Made by a program: the position numbers and the translations under genes
Source: Streptomyces liliiviolaceus
GTDB lineage: Bacteria > Actinomycetota > Actinomycetes > Streptomycetales > Streptomycetaceae
NCBI RefSeq assembly: GCF_018070025.1
Contig: NZ_JAGPYQ010000001.1
Span: 6,820,001 to 6,884,000 of the forward strand
DNA length: 64,000 bases
Direction of reading: 5' to 3'
The notes under the pieces: generated by a model
Told to the model about the DNA's origin: nothing
What the model saw: the letters and a program-made list of their open reading frames with translations, nothing else
The model's database searches: none
In this document: piece after piece, positions 61,812 through 64,000 of the stretch
Position numbering within the stretch: position 1 is the first letter of the stretch
How the letters are laid out: each line of letters begins with the position of its first letter

Positions 61812-63206
61812 TCAATCGCCGTGCGCGGCGGTTCGCGCCGATCGCACCGGCAGCTGTTTGATCCGGACGTCGCGGAACGACACCCGGTCCTCGGCACCGT
61901 GGTTCTGGATGCCGACGTGACCGTCCCGCAGGCTCCGCGCCGGATCGGTGTTGGTGTAGTCGTTGATCTTCACGCCGTTGAGCCAGACGCGGAGTCGTTC
62001 GCCCTCCACGCGGATCTCGTACGTGTTCCACTCCCCCGGCGGGTTCAGCGCACGGTCGCGCTTCTTGATGTCGGCGGACTGGAAGCTGTACACGGCCCCG
62101 GTGGTGCGGTCGGGGGCGTCGGTCGCGTCGATCTGGATCTCGTACCCGTTGTCGACGGCCGACCACGGGTCGTCGGAGGCCGGGAAGCCCACGAAGACAC
62201 CGGAGTTGTCGTCGCCGGAGGCACTCGCCATTCTCCAGTCGAGTTTCAGCGAGTACGAGGTGAACTCGGAGGCGCCGTACCAGAGCATGCCCAGGCCGCC
62301 GGACGACGTGAGTGTCCCGTCGTCCGAGAGCGAGAACGAACCCGGTCCCGCCTGCTTCCAGGCGGCCAGTGACTCGGCACTCCCGTCGAAGAGCGGCGTG
62401 TAGCCCTTCTCCGGACGGCAGTCGGCCTGGGTGTCGCCGACGGCCCAGCGGATGCCGCCCAGCAGATGCTGCCGGAAGGCGGGATCGGCGTACGACTCCT
62501 TGGTGTGGCCGCTGCCCGTGTAGAAGGAACGGCCGCCCCGGTACTCCTGGCACCAGGCGATCGGATGGTCGCCGCTCATCGTGCCGCCGGTGTACGACGA
62601 CTCGTCGAGCGAGGCCAGTACATGGGCCCGGTCGCGCGGGTTGGAGCGGTAGTTGTACCACTCGTCCGTGCGGTTCCAGGACTCCCCGAGGTGCGAGGTG
62701 GCCGGGTGAGCCCGGTCCTCGACCTCGACGCGGGCGGGCTGGATCGCCGGGTGCGACTGGAAGTAGGCGCCGGCGAGGCCGCCGTAGAACTCCCAGTCGT
62801 ACTCGGTGTCGGCGGCGGCGTGGATGCCCACGTAACCGCCGCCCTGCCCGATGTACCGCTCGAACGCCTTCTGCTGCCCGTCGGTGAGGACGTCACCGGT
62901 CGTGGAGAGGAACACCACGGCGTCGTACCGGGCGAGGTTCCGCGCGGAGAAGGCGCGCGAGTCCTCGGTGGCGTCGACCGCGAAGCCGTGGTCGGCTCCG
63001 AGTGCCTTCACCGCGGCGATGCCCTCGGGGATGGAGTCGTGCCGGAACCCGGCGGTCTCGGAGAACACCAGGACCCGCTCCCGGTCCGGGTGCCCCTTCG
63101 GCCCGTCCTGGCCGTTCGGCCCCTTCGACGCCGCCGGCCCCGACACACACCCGATGAGCAGGGCGGCGCCGGCCACCGCGGTCACGGTACGGCCAGTTGC
63201 TCGCAT
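61812..63206 (-). CDS. secreted ThuA-domain/DUF1080 lipoprotein (sugar-acting)
   Basis: This 464-residue protein has an N-terminal signal with lipobox-like LIGC (residues about 17-20), so it is probably a lipoprotein. The ThuA-like domain (residues about 45-255) contains LVFSETAGFRHDSI, GGGYVGIHAAADTEYDW and GRSFYTGSGHTKE. The DUF1080 (3-keto-disaccharide hydrolase-like) domain (about 265-455) begins YTPLFDGSAESLAAWK and contains DNSGVFVGFP and IQNHG. Together with the upstream CBM-type protein it acts on a glycan or glycoside outside the cell. ATG at 63206 has GGGAGG six bases upstream. It lies 43 bp downstream of the CBM6-type gene. Confidence 0.9.
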   Translation of the reverse strand: MRATGRTVTAVAGAALLIGCVSGPAASKGPNGQDGPKGHPDRERVLVFSETAGFRHDSIPEGIAAVKALGADHGFAVDATEDSRAFSARNLARYDAVVFLSTTGDVLTDGQQKAFERYIGQGGGYVGIHAAADTEYDWEFYGGLAGAYFQSHPAIQPARVEVEDRAHPATSHLGESWNRTDEWYNYRSNPRDRAHVLASLDESSYTGGTMSGDHPIAWCQEYRGGRSFYTGSGHTKESYADPAFRQHLLGGIRWAVGDTQADCRPEKGYTPLFDGSAESLAAWKQAGPGSFSLSDDGTLTSSGGLGMLWYGASEFTSYSLKLDWRMASASGDDNSGVFVGFPASDDPWSAVDNGYEIQIDATDAPDRTTGAVYSFQSADIKKRDRALNPPGEWNTYEIRVEGERLRVWLNGVKINDYTNTDPARSLRDGHVGIQNHGAEDRVSFRDVRIKQLPVRSARTAAHGD

Positions 63207-63249
63207 GAAAGACCTCCCTCAGCGAATCAGCGAATGAGCGGATCGGCGG

Positions 63250-64000
63250 TCAGCGGGTCGTGAAGGTGAAGTCGTCCACGTCGTACAGGGCCCCGGTGCC
63301 GCGTCCCTTGAAGACGAGGTAGAGCGTGGTCGTGCCGCGTGGTGCCTTGGACAGGGAGGCGGTGACGTCCTGGAAGGTCTCCCAGCCGCCGGTCACCGGG
63401 ACGGTCGCGCTGCCCAGGAGGCGTCCGGTGGGCGAGCCCGCGCGGACTTCGAGCTTGCCGCCCGTGCCCGCGGAGGAGACGCGTGCCGTGAGCTTGGTGG
63501 CGTTGCTCAGGACGTACGGCTCGAAGGAGATCCAGTCCTTGTTGTGGATGTCGCCGACGGTCTTCGCGCCGTGCGCGCCGGCCCGCTCCGTGATCGTCAC
63601 GCCCTCGGACTTGCCGAAGTGCTCGGCCTGGCGGTGCTTGGGCTGGACGACGGACTGGTCGTGCGTGGTGAGCGCCTGCTGACCGCCGCCTCCGCCGTCG
63701 GTGTACTCCGCGTCGAAGACACCGAAGATGTTGGCGTCCTCGTCGTGGCCGCCGTCGGCGCTGGTCTGGATGGTGCCGGAGCAGCCGTTGGCCGAGGTCA
63801 CCGGGTGGCCGTGGCTGTCGTGGCCGAGGACGAAGGTGACCTTCACCTTGGCGCAGTCGATGGTGCCGTCCTCGGGGTCGGTCACCTTCACCTTGAAGGG
63901 CACCGCGTCACCGAAGGCGAACAGCTGGCCGTCCTCGGGGAGTTGGAGGGTCACCTTGGGGGCGGTGTTGCCGACGACGATCTGCACGCTGGAGCTGCCG
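63250..64000 (-). CDS. C-terminal part of a large secreted sugar-acting protein (PKD-like + CBM6-like), cut by window end
   Basis: Only the last 250 codons are present and the frame continues past the window edge. The visible region has an Ig/PKD-like domain (TVTLQLPEDGQ-type strand pattern with VTDPEDGTIDC) and then a carbohydrate-binding module of family 6 type ending LYLVFKGRGTGALYDVDDF. In Streptomyces such C-termini belong to large secreted ThuA/PQQ-sugar-dehydrogenase-like proteins; the N-terminal catalytic part is outside the window, so the activity is not shown. Confidence 0.8.
   Translation of the reverse strand, partial: GSSSVQIVVGNTAPKVTLQLPEDGQLFAFGDAVPFKVKVTDPEDGTIDCAKVKVTFVLGHDSHGHPVTSANGCSGTIQTSADGGHDEDANIFGVFDAEYTDGGGGGQQALTTHDQSVVQPKHRQAEHFGKSEGVTITERAGAHGAKTVGDIHNKDWISFEPYVLSNATKLTARVSSAGTGGKLEVRAGSPTGRLLGSATVPVTGGWETFQDVTASLSKAPRGTTTLYLVFKGRGTGALYDVDDFTFTTR

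Noticed and set aside
60469..62661. Long in-frame extension upstream of the UbiA-family gene
   Set aside because: It is a shadow of the inositol-phosphate synthase and ThuA genes on the same strand in another frame; the ATG at 60468 gives a normal 4-bp overlap.

Overview
The window is high-GC actinobacterial DNA, almost certainly from a Streptomyces chromosome. Evidence: strong GC bias at third codon positions, many GTG/TTG starts, ATGA/GTGA overlaps, a conservon (cvnA-E) ending in a CYP157-type P450, an LCP protein, XRE/MmyB and NarL-type regulators, and the GC-rich intergenic palindromes common in this genus. All calls come from reading the sequence; no database search was run.

Layout. 1-7351: a probable specialised pathway with a GTP cyclohydrolase II (cut by the window start) carrying Met where the canonical enzyme has Tyr, a divergent creatininase-family hydrolase, and an operon of flippase-like membrane protein, methyltransferase, glycosyltransferase and a PTPS-like protein that has lost its catalytic residues, followed by an MDR dehydrogenase and a CDP-alcohol phosphatidyltransferase. 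7357-7718: palindromic repeats. 7765-14282: aldo/keto reductase with XRE regulator, an MFS exporter/TetR pair with two palindromic operators, and a two-component system. 14364-17996: cold-shock protein, LCP protein and a fused deacetylase-like/GT2 synthase. 18360-24150: a DUF1684 protein and a complete Dpp/Opp-type ABC importer. 24188-28715: conservon. 29354-36396: DUF6493 protein, EF-G paralogue with an upstream leader ORF and hairpin, DUF429 protein, N-formylglutamate amidohydrolase. 36397-41034: Ser/Thr kinase, a small peptide gene, an HExxH peptide-modification enzyme with a PqqD-like C-terminus, and an orphan response regulator. 41275-41359: tRNA-Leu(GAG). 41552-52245: aldehyde dehydrogenase, then sucCD divergent from an oxalate-type operon (ThDP enzyme, formyl-CoA transferase, ADP-forming acyl-CoA synthetase, OFA-family transporter). 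52459-64000: one long minus-strand run containing an Ebo-type cluster (eboA, B, C, E, F homologues) with an inositol-phosphate synthase instead of eboD, flanked by secreted sugar-related proteins.

The two most novel-looking systems are (i) the precursor-like peptide plus aKG-HExxH/RRE-like enzyme at 38373-40332, a minimal candidate RiPP locus, and (ii) the GTP-derived pathway at 1-7351, whose first enzyme is predicted to stop at the formylated pyrimidine (FAPy) and whose PTPS-like member has a remodelled active site. The Ebo variant and the leader peptide ahead of the EF-G paralogue are also worth following up.
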